Origin: Desulfosporosinus meridiei DSM 13257
GTDB lineage: Bacteria; Bacillota; Desulfitobacteriia; Desulfitobacteriales; Desulfitobacteriaceae
DNA: 64,000 nt
NCBI RefSeq assembly: GCF_000231385.2
Contig: NC_018515.1
Coordinates: 4,732,501-4,796,500, forward strand
Reading direction: 5' to 3'
A program made the translations under genes and the position numbers. This document shows, piece by piece, positions 28,317 through 36,100 of the stretch (the first letter of the stretch is position 1; every line of letters starts with the position of its first letter). Under the pieces are notes generated by a model, which saw nothing but the letters and a program-made list of their open reading frames with translations, had not been told where the DNA came from and made no database searches.

Positions 28317-29456
28317 TCACCTATTACCATTACTATCTAAATTACCCTTTTCTTGTTGGTCCGCTTTTTTATTGATACTTTGATAGTTTCTTTTTACATT
28401 GGAAGATAATGATGAGTCTTCTTTTTCTTTACTCTTATCATAATTATTCTTTGTCCCATGTTCCCCAATATCTTTCTCTAACTCTTTTTCTTTACCTTTA
28501 TCATTAATACCTCTGCCTTGATTAATTATATCTCCGCCAGCTTGATTCTTCTTATTCTCTTCAGTCTTATCATTTAAGTTATTATTCAGGTTTTCGGTAT
28601 TGTTCTTTGGTTGATTATTCTTTGCATCTTCTTTATTGCTCTTGTCAGGCATACTACCCTTAATTGATGATGCTGATTGCTGATCCTTCTTACTCTCATT
28701 TACTTGTACCTGAACTTTGGGATTTTCCAGCAAATTAACTCGTTCTCTTGTATCCCTTAATTTCTCAGCAGGTGTAACAACTCCCGCCTTTATAGCGTTC
28801 TGCCAAAGGGCATATTCTCCTAGTGTAAGATTTTCCTTTTGGGCTAGCTCACGATCTTCAGCAGTTACTGCAAAGACAGCAACTTGTGGAGTAAACCCTT
28901 TTTCTTCAAAATCAGATCTGAGCCTGGACATAATTCGCTCTTCGTTTAACTTCTCTTCCACTTCTACAGAGGGGTTGGTTGAGAGTGGCGAATAACCTAC
29001 AACTACCCAAGACTGTTCAGGCTTTAGAAAGTTTTGATTATAAGCCTCAATGACAAACTCTTCTAAAATACTATCCAACGGTCTTCCCTCAAAATCGATA
29101 TTTTTAAGTAAACCTTCGGCATCCTCATTTTTAGAGTTTATGTTGAGTAAGTTCCCTTGGTCATCGATAGTAAATTGTACGCTAGGATTAATATCAACGG
29201 AGAGTAAGGCGACGGCAGTCGGTGCCTGGTATAAGTTCCAAGCAAAGATCGTTGTTAAAACTAAAAAGAATAATGCCGCTACTCCTGCCCATGCCCTTAA
29301 CTCTCCAAACCACTGTATTGAAGGCACTTGAATTTCTATTTCTTCACCTATCTCAGCGGTTTGACGTCTATGAATATGGCGAAAGGCTCCATCCTTATCA
29401 AGAACCGTATAGCGAAATCCAGACTTTTCTAAAACAACCGCCTTTATCTTATTCAT
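28317..29456 (-). CDS. rsgI: RsgI-type anti-sigma factor
   Basis: 379 aa. The N-terminal RsgI domain (about 1-50, KAVVLEKSGFRYTVLDKDG) binds SigI. One membrane helix follows (about 57-74), then an extracytoplasmic domain (about 80-235, with LSVDINPSVQFTID, a hallmark of the family). The last 130 or so residues are a low-complexity Asn/Lys/Asp/Glu tail with no carbohydrate-binding module. RsgI holds SigI at the membrane and releases it after a signal, in some species by cleavage in the LSVDINPS region. It overlaps the sigI stop by 4 nt (ATGA), the standard sigI-rsgI pair. Confidence 0.94.
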   Translation of the reverse strand: MNKIKAVVLEKSGFRYTVLDKDGAFRHIHRRQTAEIGEEIEIQVPSIQWFGELRAWAGVAALFFLVLTTIFAWNLYQAPTAVALLSVDINPSVQFTIDDQGNLLNINSKNEDAEGLLKNIDFEGRPLDSILEEFVIEAYNQNFLKPEQSWVVVGYSPLSTNPSVEVEEKLNEERIMSRLRSDFEEKGFTPQVAVFAVTAEDRELAQKENLTLGEYALWQNAIKAGVVTPAEKLRDTRERVNLLENPKVQVQVNESKKDQQSASSIKGSMPDKSNKEDAKNNQPKNNTENLNNNLNDKTEENKKNQAGGDIINQGRGINDKGKEKELEKDIGEHGTKNNYDKSKEKEDSSLSSNVKRNYQSINKKADQQEKGNLDSNGNR

Positions 29457-30166
29457 CCTTTCGCCCCCCTTTCCCGCGGGAGAACATACTCCCGTAGATA
29501 TACATAGTCGTTTTGGTTTGCTAAAAGCATGGCAACTGCAAGAATATACTTTCTTCCTCGCTCTAAAACCTTTGCATGGATTTGTGTTTTTATTCCTAAA
29601 GCTTGCATGGGTATTTTCCCTTTGCGTTCAACTTGCTGCCACAACTCAGGATCAAAGGCCAACTCTTGAGCAGCTCGGAGTAAAGTTTCTCGAGAATCTC
29701 GATGTTTAGGGGATACTTCTACCAAGTCCTGAAAAGTCAGTTTAAAGGTCAACAATGCTTTAGAGAATTGCCGAATTTCTTCTGCCCTTTCAAGGTTTTG
29801 TTCTTGCTCCCGAAAATCATCCAGACCAAGATGGACATCAATACGTCGTCCCAGGTCGTCTTGATCTATAGATATTGACTGACGCAATCGCTGTTTGCGA
29901 TGATAATCAATCAATCTTCTTTTTATTAACACACGGGCATAAGCCAAAAAAGGTACTCCTTTATCCTCTACAAACAGGTCTATGGCTTCATTAAAAGCAA
30001 TCAAAGCCTCAGATAGCTCGTCATCTCTACCCCATTCCAAAGAGCGAAAACAAGCTTGGCTTGCCACATGACGAATAAACGTTTGAGACTCTGCCAAAAA
30101 GCTCTCTCGAGCTGTTAAGTCGTCCTTCAAACGCTGCCAAGAATATTGTTTTTCCCATTCTGGCAT
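29453..30166 (-). CDS. sigI: RNA polymerase sigma factor SigI
   Basis: A 237-aa sigma-70-like factor. Region 2 lies at about 45-110 (GRDDELSEALIAFNEAID, then VPFLAYARVLIKRRLIDYHRKQR), and the C-terminal domain special to SigI occupies about 150-237 instead of a normal region 4. In Bacillus SigI serves heat and cell-wall stress; in cellulolytic clostridia several copies sense polysaccharides. ATG 30166 follows AGGAGGAAG. The downstream rsgI encodes its inhibitor. No SigI-type promoter was verified upstream. Confidence 0.93.
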   Translation of the reverse strand: MPEWEKQYSWQRLKDDLTARESFLAESQTFIRHVASQACFRSLEWGRDDELSEALIAFNEAIDLFVEDKGVPFLAYARVLIKRRLIDYHRKQRLRQSISIDQDDLGRRIDVHLGLDDFREQEQNLERAEEIRQFSKALLTFKLTFQDLVEVSPKHRDSRETLLRAAQELAFDPELWQQVERKGKIPMQALGIKTQIHAKVLERGRKYILAVAMLLANQNDYVYLREYVLPRERGAKG

Positions 30167-30218
30167 GCTTTCTTCCTCCTAATTTCTAATACGAAGCCGG
30201 CTCTCGCTATTAGGGGGT

Positions 30219-30935
30219 TTATGTAATTATTTTTTGCCAAAGCACTTTTATCACAAAACGAGGCAAAACAGTTTGACGTTTCCAACGCCAAGGTTCTTTC
30301 CAAAGTCGATAAAGCCACTCTAATTTTAACTCTTGGATACGTTGGGGTGCTCGATCAACGATTCCAGCAAGGGCGTCAAAGCTGCCACCAACCCCTATAC
30401 TCACCCTTGCTAATTCAGGATGCTCTGCATTCCAATATTCTTGGCGGGGAGCCCCAAGCCCGACAAGGAGAATATCCGGCTGAAAGGTAATGATCTTCTC
30501 TAGAAGATCTACCTCTTCTTCCTCATTAAAGTAACCATGGGATTCCCCCCAAACTATTCCAGGATATTTCAAAGCAACCTGTCTAGCTGCCTGAAGAGCT
30601 ACACCCGGTTTCCCTCCTAAGAAAAAAATTCGCCATCTCTGTTGGTCTGCCACAGGAAATAAAGATTGAACCAAGTCAATCCCAGTTACGCGTTCCTGAA
30701 CTGGAGTCCCTAGTCGTGCAGCAGCCCAAACAACTCCAATGCCATCAGGGGTTACTAAATCTGCGGAATTAATCAACTCACGCAGCCGAGGGTTTTTTCT
30801 GGATTCATAGATCATTTCCGGATTAGCCGTAACCACACGCAGACTTAACTGATCTTCTATGGCTTTTCTTATTTCAGCAACCGCCTCTTGCATAGAGTAA
30901 GAATCAATGGTAATCCCAAGCACATTAACTCGCAT
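30219..30935 (-). CDS. TagA/WecG/CpsF-family glycosyltransferase
   Basis: A 238-aa GT26 enzyme that adds N-acetylmannosamine (or a related sugar) to an undecaprenyl-linked sugar at the cytoplasmic membrane. Family residues are visible: TANPEM (Thr/Asn), VTPDGIG (the proposed catalytic Asp) and FFLGGKPGVA, LLVGLGAPRQEYW; the basic C-terminus (RWKRQTVLPRFVIKV) is the membrane-binding appendage. The start is ATG 30935 with AAAGGA about 10 nt upstream; the frame is open 15 codons further up. wecB at 44112 could supply UDP-ManNAc for it. Confidence 0.92.
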   Translation of the reverse strand: MRVNVLGITIDSYSMQEAVAEIRKAIEDQLSLRVVTANPEMIYESRKNPRLRELINSADLVTPDGIGVVWAAARLGTPVQERVTGIDLVQSLFPVADQQRWRIFFLGGKPGVALQAARQVALKYPGIVWGESHGYFNEEEEVDLLEKIITFQPDILLVGLGAPRQEYWNAEHPELARVSIGVGGSFDALAGIVDRAPQRIQELKLEWLYRLWKEPWRWKRQTVLPRFVIKVLWQKIIT

Positions 30936-31005
30936 AAACAACCATTCCTTTGTAACCAAAAGATAACTCCAAGAACTCAAACTTTTGTCCCAGTAGAATA
31001 TGGAA

Positions 31006-31026
31006 CACCCACTTTGAGAGTGGGTG
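31006..31026 (-). terminator. Small hairpin downstream of mbl
   Basis: An 8-bp perfect stem (CACCCACT with AGTGGGTG) with a 5-nt loop, followed on the minus strand by TTCCATATTCT. It is a possible weak terminator 75 nt after the mbl stop. Confidence 0.5.
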
Positions 31027-31100
31027 CTTATCTTGGATTAGTTCTTAATTTTACAGATAATTATCCTCGTATCCTAAATCCTATGGACTTAATTCAAGTA

Positions 31101-32096
31101 TTAGAACTTTCCGGTTAACACCTTACCTGTTCCTAAAGCTACACAAGAAATAGGATCCTCAGCTAAGCTCACCGGCAGGCCCGTTTCTCTGGCCAAACGA
31201 GTATCAAAGCCATACATCATAGCTCCCCCACCAGTCATAATAATTCCTTTATCCAGGATATCTGAGGATAATTCAGGAGGGGTACGTTCTAGAACCTCCT
31301 TAACTCCGGCTACAATTGCATCAATAGATTCCTCAAGTGCAACAAAACACTCTTGAGAATTGACATTAATCGTTTTAGGTAACCCTGTAATTAAATCTCG
31401 TCCTCGAACATCAATGAAGGCCGAAGGTTTGCCCTCAACAACTGCTGAACCAACAGCAATCTTGATTTCTTCAGCTGTACGTTCTCCGATCATCAGGTTA
31501 TGCTCGCGACGAATGTACCGACTTATTGCTTCATCGAACTTATCTCCGCCCACACGCAGACTTCTTTTCGCGACAATACCATTAAGAGACAGAACCGCAA
31601 TATCCGTTGTCCCTCCACCTATGTCAACGACCATACTCCCAGTCGGCCCAGAAATATCTAACCCTGCTCCTAAGGCTGCGGCATACGGCTCTTCTACCAC
31701 TTTGACATGCTTTGCTCCGGCTTGGTATGCTGCCTGTTTAACTGCCCTTTGTTCTACTTCGGTAACTCCTGAAGGAATACAGACAACTACTCGAGTTCTA
31801 AAGAAAGGCCATCTTTTGGCGCCTGCTTTCTCTAAGAAGTACTTCAACATAAGTTCTGTCGTTTGATAATCTGCAATTACACCATCGCGCATAGGACGTA
31901 CTGCAACGATATTTCCGGGGGTACGACCGATCATCAGTCTAGCTTCCTCACCCACTGCAATTCGTTTATTTGAGTTTCGATCAATTGCTATTACTGAGGG
32001 TTCGTGCAAGACGATTCCTTTTCCTTTAGCATAGACCAAAACACTCGCAGTACCTAAATCAATTCCTAAATCTATCCCAAAATCAATTCCAAACAT
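31101..32096 (-). CDS. mbl: MreB/Mbl-family cell-shape actin homologue
   Basis: A 331-aa actin-fold protein that forms membrane-bound filaments guiding cell-wall synthesis. The phosphate-1 motif GIDLGTA, the connect/phosphate-2 region VVDIGGGTTDIAVLSL and the adenosine motif IIMTGGGAMM are present. The position next to spoIIID marks it as the Mbl-type paralogue. The N-terminus is odd: GIDF-GIDL-GIDL is encoded by three tandem 12-nt units before GTA, so the usual single motif is preceded by two extra copies. ATG 32096 follows AAAGGGGTATCTCCGATA. Confidence 0.95.
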   Translation of the reverse strand: MFGIDFGIDLGIDLGTASVLVYAKGKGIVLHEPSVIAIDRNSNKRIAVGEEARLMIGRTPGNIVAVRPMRDGVIADYQTTELMLKYFLEKAGAKRWPFFRTRVVVCIPSGVTEVEQRAVKQAAYQAGAKHVKVVEEPYAAALGAGLDISGPTGSMVVDIGGGTTDIAVLSLNGIVAKRSLRVGGDKFDEAISRYIRREHNLMIGERTAEEIKIAVGSAVVEGKPSAFIDVRGRDLITGLPKTINVNSQECFVALEESIDAIVAGVKEVLERTPPELSSDILDKGIIMTGGGAMMYGFDTRLARETGLPVSLAEDPISCVALGTGKVLTGKF

Positions 32097-32155
32097 TATC
32101 GGAGATACCCCTTTCGTTACTCAATAGCTTGTCCATCTCATTAATACTATAAACA

Positions 32156-32190
32156 AATAGCATAATCTCCCTCTCGGGAGATTCGCTATT
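32156..32190 (-). terminator. Terminator downstream of spoIIID
   Basis: Stem with a small internal bulge (minus strand AATAGC, ATCTCCC, loop GAGA, GGGAGAT, GCTATT), then TGTTTATAG. It is about 110 nt after the spoIIID stop and before mbl. Confidence 0.7.
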
Positions 32191-32300
32191 ATTGTCTTGA
32201 TAAGAAATTATTCGTGATAAAATCGCTAATCCCTTTTGATATCTCAGTTTTTTTCAAATTCCCCTCAACTTCGCCCTTCTTCAACCATTTTTACCGACCT

Positions 32301-32549
32301 CTAGTTTTCTTGGTATTTTTTTCTGGTAGCCTCTCCGCCTCTTATGTGGCGCTCTGCTTTATTGGTTTCAAGAATATGCTTTACCTCCATTGATAACTTT
32401 TCATTCACTAATGGCAAGCGTTCCGTAACATCCTTATGAACTGTACTTTTAGATACTCCGAAGACATCAGCCGTTTGACGAACGGTTGCACTCGATTCTA
32501 ATATGTAGGTTCCAATATCGAGCACCCGTTTTCGTATATATTCTTGCAC
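32301..32549 (-). CDS. spoIIID: SpoIIID, sporulation transcription regulator
   Basis: An 82-aa DNA-binding protein made in the mother cell, where it tunes the sigma-E regulon and helps switch on sigK. The helix-turn-helix is at about 20-42 (VRQTADVFGVSKSTVHKDV), with the family tail RHIRGGEATRKKY. The start is GTG 32549 (MQEYIRKRVLDIG) with AAGGAGGG at 6-8 nt; 21 further open codons upstream run into the spoIIQ terminator and are not real. Order mbl-spoIIID is conserved. I could not fit a convincing sigma-E promoter in the 50 bp available. Confidence 0.96.
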   Translation of the reverse strand: MQEYIRKRVLDIGTYILESSATVRQTADVFGVSKSTVHKDVTERLPLVNEKLSMEVKHILETNKAERHIRGGEATRKKYQEN

Positions 32550-32600
32550 GCATAGCCCTCCTTCGTCCACGAGTTTAGTACATTTATATGCGTGCTCAAC

Positions 32601-32627
32601 AAAAAAAGACATCCGTAAAAGGATGTC
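32601..32627 (-). terminator. Terminator of spoIIQ
   Basis: Perfect 7-bp stem (GACATCC with GGATGTC) followed by TTTTTTTG on the minus strand. It isolates spoIIQ from spoIIID. Confidence 0.92.
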
Positions 32628-32712
32628 CTCTGCTGGTAAATACTGTGTTCTTTATTATTGTTCACTCATCTTACAATTGGGTTATTTTTTGCCAAGCTTT
32701 TAGGCCGCAGTA

Positions 32713-33426
32713 TCAACGTTCTATACCCTTAAAATCTATCCTTTGAACCTGTCCATTATGCCATACCTCATAATGCAGCTGTGGTTGTCCATTTCCTTCA
32801 GATCCGGAAAACAATCCTACTTGCCCTAATGCCCCTTGGGCCTCGATATCCTTGCCTTCCTGAACACGCAGGTTGTCTAGTCCTCCATAGGTAACTAACC
32901 AGCCTTCCCCACAATCTAAGGTCACCTTCTGGCCTAAGATCGGATCTTGTCCGGCCTTAATTACTTTGCCGCCGTGGGTTGCACGAATTACGGTTCCTTC
33001 CGCCAACGCATAGTCTATACCTGCATGATAACTGTAGCTTCCATACTCCTCAGAATAATAATTGCCTATATTTCTAATAGGCTCTCCATTAACCGGACTT
33101 GGGAAATCCTCTAATCTCAGCTTATCCTCGACTAATCCAAAGACTAATTTTAGTTCTTCTTTAAAATCTTCATCTACTTTTGTTTCTATTACTATCTGTT
33201 CCGTCGAAGGCTCAATTTGGTTACTCGTTGAACTTACTCTTAAGCTTGTATTCTTTAAAGAAGTATCCACCGTAGCCTGAGTTGCCTCATTAGAGATCTC
33301 GTTTGGCCTTACCGTGGAATTATCGGTTTCAATATTGATATAGCCAATTGCAATAATCAGTCCACTAATTAAAAAGGTAACCCCCCATACTAAAATCCAG
33401 TCTTTAGATAGTTTATATCCTTTCAT
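32713..33426 (-). CDS. spoIIQ: SpoIIQ-like LytM-domain engulfment protein
   Basis: A 237-aa forespore membrane protein that pairs with SpoIIIAH across the intermembrane space during engulfment. One membrane helix (about 11-30), a linker, and a LytM domain (about 105-237). Zinc ligands His134, Asp138 and His218 (HAGID, QLHYE) are kept, but the two catalytic histidines of active LytM enzymes are replaced by Gly182 (YGG for YGH) and Gln216 (QLH for HLH). It is therefore probably structural. The start is ATG 33426 behind GAGGTGAG. A sigma-F-like promoter lies at 33445-33474, as expected for forespore expression. Confidence 0.9.
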   Translation of the reverse strand: MKGYKLSKDWILVWGVTFLISGLIIAIGYINIETDNSTVRPNEISNEATQATVDTSLKNTSLRVSSTSNQIEPSTEQIVIETKVDEDFKEELKLVFGLVEDKLRLEDFPSPVNGEPIRNIGNYYSEEYGSYSYHAGIDYALAEGTVIRATHGGKVIKAGQDPILGQKVTLDCGEGWLVTYGGLDNLRVQEGKDIEAQGALGQVGLFSGSEGNGQPQLHYEVWHNGQVQRIDFKGIER

Positions 33427-33444
33427 TCGACTCACCTCTAGATC

Positions 33445-33474
33445 TATTTTTGCCGAATGCTACTTCTTTTAGAC
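33445..33474 (-). promoter_or_regulatory. Candidate sigma-F promoter of spoIIQ
   Basis: On the minus strand GTCTA, a 15-bp spacer and GGCAAAAATA match the forespore sigma-F consensus (GYWTA-N15-GGNRANAYTW) with one mismatch in each half. It lies just upstream of the spoIIQ ribosome-binding site. Confidence 0.7.
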
Positions 33475-33523
33475 AAGATTTTGATACGCAGGATTCGCTG
33501 CTAAATTTTTATCCGATGACTAC

Positions 33524-33567
33524 CAGCCGTAAGACTCCCATCTTCTATAAGTGGGAGATAACGGCTG
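33524..33567. repeat. Structured hairpin, possible insertion-sequence end
   Basis: Outer 7-bp arms CAGCCGT/ACGGCTG enclose an inner hairpin CTCCCATCTT/AAGTGGGAG with one bulge. The layout recalls the terminal hairpins of IS200/IS605 elements, but no transposase gene is present. Confidence 0.45.
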
Positions 33568-33592
33568 CTACGTCCCTGGATAAGTTCTTCTA

Positions 33593-33641
33593 AGCTTCAG
33601 ATGGAGTAAGTATTCCTCTTAGGCAAACTCCATCTGAAGCT
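33593..33641 (-). terminator. Hairpin downstream of spoIID
   Basis: A 15-bp perfect stem (AGCTTCAGATGGAGT with ACTCCATCTGAAGCT) with a 19-nt loop starts 6 nt after the spoIID stop. No T run follows, so its efficiency as a terminator is doubtful. Confidence 0.55.
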
Positions 33642-33646
33642 AAGAA

Positions 33647-34579
33647 TCACTTGATTCCACCAATCTTTGTTCCGGGAAAATAATGGTTTAAAATTTCTTC
33701 AGCCTTATAACTCTTTTTTGCTAAATCATTGGCTCCCCATTGGGACATTCCTACGGCATGGCCATTCCCATAAGAAGTTATCGTCAGTCGATCTGCTTGA
33801 ATGCTGTATTCGATGTCAGTTGAAGAAAAACCCAACAGAGAGCGCAGTTCGGTTGCCGGATACATTTTACCTAATACACGAAGGTTCTTAGCTCTTCCCA
33901 CTGAGGTTCTATCCGTTATTTGAAAATCACTCGAGTTTAAAGATCTCGATAACTCTTTTAGACCCAGCTTTTTACATAGTTCTTGTGTTGTATAAACGTA
34001 TTTCTTAACATATCGTTGTTGGTTCTCCTCTCCCGAATTCACATTTTGTAAATAGGGTCTTGAAGAACTCCATACTTCCTCTGATCGTTCAGTTGCCTTT
34101 CTTCCACTACTGCTATGATATAGAGCTTCGATATATTGTCCATTGAATGTTAGTATGAGTCCTCTGGTTTCCTGGACTGCTTTTTCTATTTTATTTCTAT
34201 AACGCCAATAATTAAATAATCCCCAATTTTCTTTCAGCTTTGCATCTGATAACCACGCTTGAGTTTGGACTGTGGTGTCAACATCATACCCTACATCCGC
34301 AGAATTTTTTTGCTCCAGTCTCTTTGCTGCATAAGTACGTGCTGCAACTGCCTGAGCCTTTAAAGCCTCTAACTCAAACTCTGCAGGCATTTCTGCCGCA
34401 ACTACTCCTACTAAGTACTTTTCAAGGGGCAATCTTACAATTTTCTTATCTGGCATTAAGACTCTAATTTCTTGATCATCAATAATCATTTTTTCCTTAT
34501 GCCAACGAACGACGCTCCAAGGAATTACAAATACAATACAAAGTGATAATGCAATGAGCCATATCCAATCTTTTTTCAT
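33647..34579 (-). CDS. spoIID: SpoIID, peptidoglycan lytic transglycosylase of engulfment
   Basis: A 310-aa mother-cell membrane protein that cuts glycan strands ahead of the engulfing membrane, with SpoIIM and SpoIIP. One N-terminal helix (about 5-22); the catalytic glutamate is Glu63 in VAAEMPAEFE; the YHSSSGRKATERSEEVW and GNGHAVGMSQWGANDLAKK motifs are the SpoIID/LytB signatures. The start is ATG 34579 with AGGAGGG 5 nt upstream; 23 further open codons overlap its promoter. A sigma-E-like promoter is at 34612-34638. It sits after murA, as in Bacillus. Confidence 0.95.
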   Translation of the reverse strand: MKKDWIWLIALSLCIVFVIPWSVVRWHKEKMIIDDQEIRVLMPDKKIVRLPLEKYLVGVVAAEMPAEFELEALKAQAVAARTYAAKRLEQKNSADVGYDVDTTVQTQAWLSDAKLKENWGLFNYWRYRNKIEKAVQETRGLILTFNGQYIEALYHSSSGRKATERSEEVWSSSRPYLQNVNSGEENQQRYVKKYVYTTQELCKKLGLKELSRSLNSSDFQITDRTSVGRAKNLRVLGKMYPATELRSLLGFSSTDIEYSIQADRLTITSYGNGHAVGMSQWGANDLAKKSYKAEEILNHYFPGTKIGGIK

Positions 34580-34611
34580 TGAACCCTCCTGCAGTACAAG
34601 CATTTTGCTTA

Positions 34612-34638
34612 AATCTATGCAGTGACCTTGGAGAATAT
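34612..34638 (-). promoter_or_regulatory. Candidate sigma-E promoter of spoIID
   Basis: On the minus strand ATATT, a 14-bp spacer and CATAGATT fit the mother-cell sigma-E consensus (ATATT-N14-CATAnnnT). The site is between the murA terminator and the spoIID start. Confidence 0.75.
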
Positions 34639-34650
34639 GGCTTAACAACG

Positions 34651-34686
34651 CAAAAAGAACAAGAGCGATCTGATCAACTCTTGTTC
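34651..34686 (-). terminator. Terminator of murA
   Basis: Perfect 9-bp stem (GAACAAGAG with CTCTTGTTC), 12-nt loop, then TTTTTGCG on the minus strand. Confidence 0.9.
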
Positions 34687-34727
34687 CTAGTTACAACATT
34701 TCATTTCTATAAATGATAAGACCCCTT

Positions 34728-35990
34728 TTATGACACTTCTTCTTCCTCACGAATTATATTGGCACCTATGCGAGACAGTTTCTTCTCTATCATTTCATAC
34801 CCTCTGTCAATGTGATGAATTCCTCGGACACTTGTGGTACCTTCTGAGGTCAGTGCTGCAAGGATTAGAGCTGCTCCCGCACGCAAATCTGTTGCCGTCA
34901 CCGGTGCAGCATTTAAGCGATTTATTCCTTGGATGATAGCACTTCGCCCTTCAATTTTTATATCTGCGCCCATACGTTTGAGTTCATCAACGTGCATAAA
35001 GCGATTTTCAAAGACGGTTTCAGTTATTAAACCCGTACCCTTGGCTCGAGTCAGAAAAGCCATAAATGGAGCCTGAAGGTCAGTTGGAAATCCCGGGTGA
35101 ACTTGAGTCTTAACATCAACAGCATTATAAATGCCGTTTCCACTTACTCTGATTCCATCATCCTCTTCAAGCATATGTATTCCTGCCTCTTCCATTTTGG
35201 CAATCAATGGCTTTAAATGATCTGAAATAACATTCTGAACTAAAACATCTCCTCCTGTTGCCGCCGCCAAAAGCAGATAGCTTCCTGCCTCTATACGGTC
35301 AGGAATTACAGTATGCACTGTACCATGGAATTCTGGAACACCCTCAATATAGATTATACTAGTTCCTGCACCTCGAACTTTACCACCCATTTCATTTAAG
35401 AAAGTAGCTAAGTCAACGATTTCCGGCTCTTGCGCTGCATTTTCTATAAGTGTAGTTCCCTGGGCCATCGATGCTGCCATCATAATATTTTCTGTAGCAC
35501 CAACACTTGGGTAATCTAAGTAAATGCGTGCTCCTTTCAATCCCTTTGTTGACACATCTAAAAACCCATGATCCATTTTAACTTCTGCACCTAATGCTTC
35601 TAGTCCTTTTAGGTGCCAATTAATTGGGCGTGATCCAATGGCACACCCACCGGGATGAGAAATTCGAACGTGACCTTTTCGAGCAAGTAAAGGGCCCATG
35701 GTGACTATAGATGCTCTCATTTGAGAAACTAAATCGTATGGGGCTTCAATACAATCTATGTCACGAGCTTGGATACTCAGAGTTGAACCGTTGCGTTCCA
35801 CTCTCGCACCCAACGCCGAAATAACCCTATTCATTACATTAACATCTAGTAAGTCTGGAGCGTCGTCTAGTTGTATCGGCTCTTTACATAACAAACTTGC
35901 TGCTATAATCGGAAGAACAGCATTTTTGGCCCCACTTACTGTAATTGTCCCTTCTAATGGTTTACCACCTGTAACTGTAAGCTTACTCAA
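34728..35990 (-). CDS. murA: MurA, UDP-N-acetylglucosamine 1-carboxyvinyltransferase
   Basis: A 420-aa cytosolic enzyme that makes the first committed peptidoglycan precursor by adding enolpyruvate from PEP to UDP-GlcNAc. The catalytic cysteine is Cys116 in HPGGCAIGSRPI, the fosfomycin target; Lys22/Asn23 in SGAKNA bind substrate. Length is normal. The start is TTG 35990, about 12 nt from GGGGGTG, consistent with MSKLTVTGGKPLEG being the native N-terminus. ywmB precedes it and spoIID follows, matching the Bacillus murAA locus. Confidence 0.96.
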   Translation of the reverse strand: MSKLTVTGGKPLEGTITVSGAKNAVLPIIAASLLCKEPIQLDDAPDLLDVNVMNRVISALGARVERNGSTLSIQARDIDCIEAPYDLVSQMRASIVTMGPLLARKGHVRISHPGGCAIGSRPINWHLKGLEALGAEVKMDHGFLDVSTKGLKGARIYLDYPSVGATENIMMAASMAQGTTLIENAAQEPEIVDLATFLNEMGGKVRGAGTSIIYIEGVPEFHGTVHTVIPDRIEAGSYLLLAAATGGDVLVQNVISDHLKPLIAKMEEAGIHMLEEDDGIRVSGNGIYNAVDVKTQVHPGFPTDLQAPFMAFLTRAKGTGLITETVFENRFMHVDELKRMGADIKIEGRSAIIQGINRLNAAPVTATDLRAGAALILAALTSEGTTSVRGIHHIDRGYEMIEKKLSRIGANIIREEEEVS

Positions 35991-36100
35991 AATTCTGAAG
36001 ACACCCCCTATCCAAGGTTTGCAATAGTAGCTGACTTGATAATATTCTCGTTGAGCTGGTAGTTTTCCTGCATAAATTCGACTTTTTTCTTAACATATTA

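Noticed and set aside
31742-31866. Plus-strand frame opposite mbl as a separate gene
   Set aside because: A 168-codon antisense frame exists (31360-31866), but it is Ser/Thr/Pro-rich noise opposite mbl and has no start signals.
32550-32612. 21-codon N-terminal extension of SpoIIID
   Set aside because: It runs into the spoIIQ terminator, and the GTG at 32549 has a strong AAGGAGGG site and gives the standard SpoIIID N-terminus.
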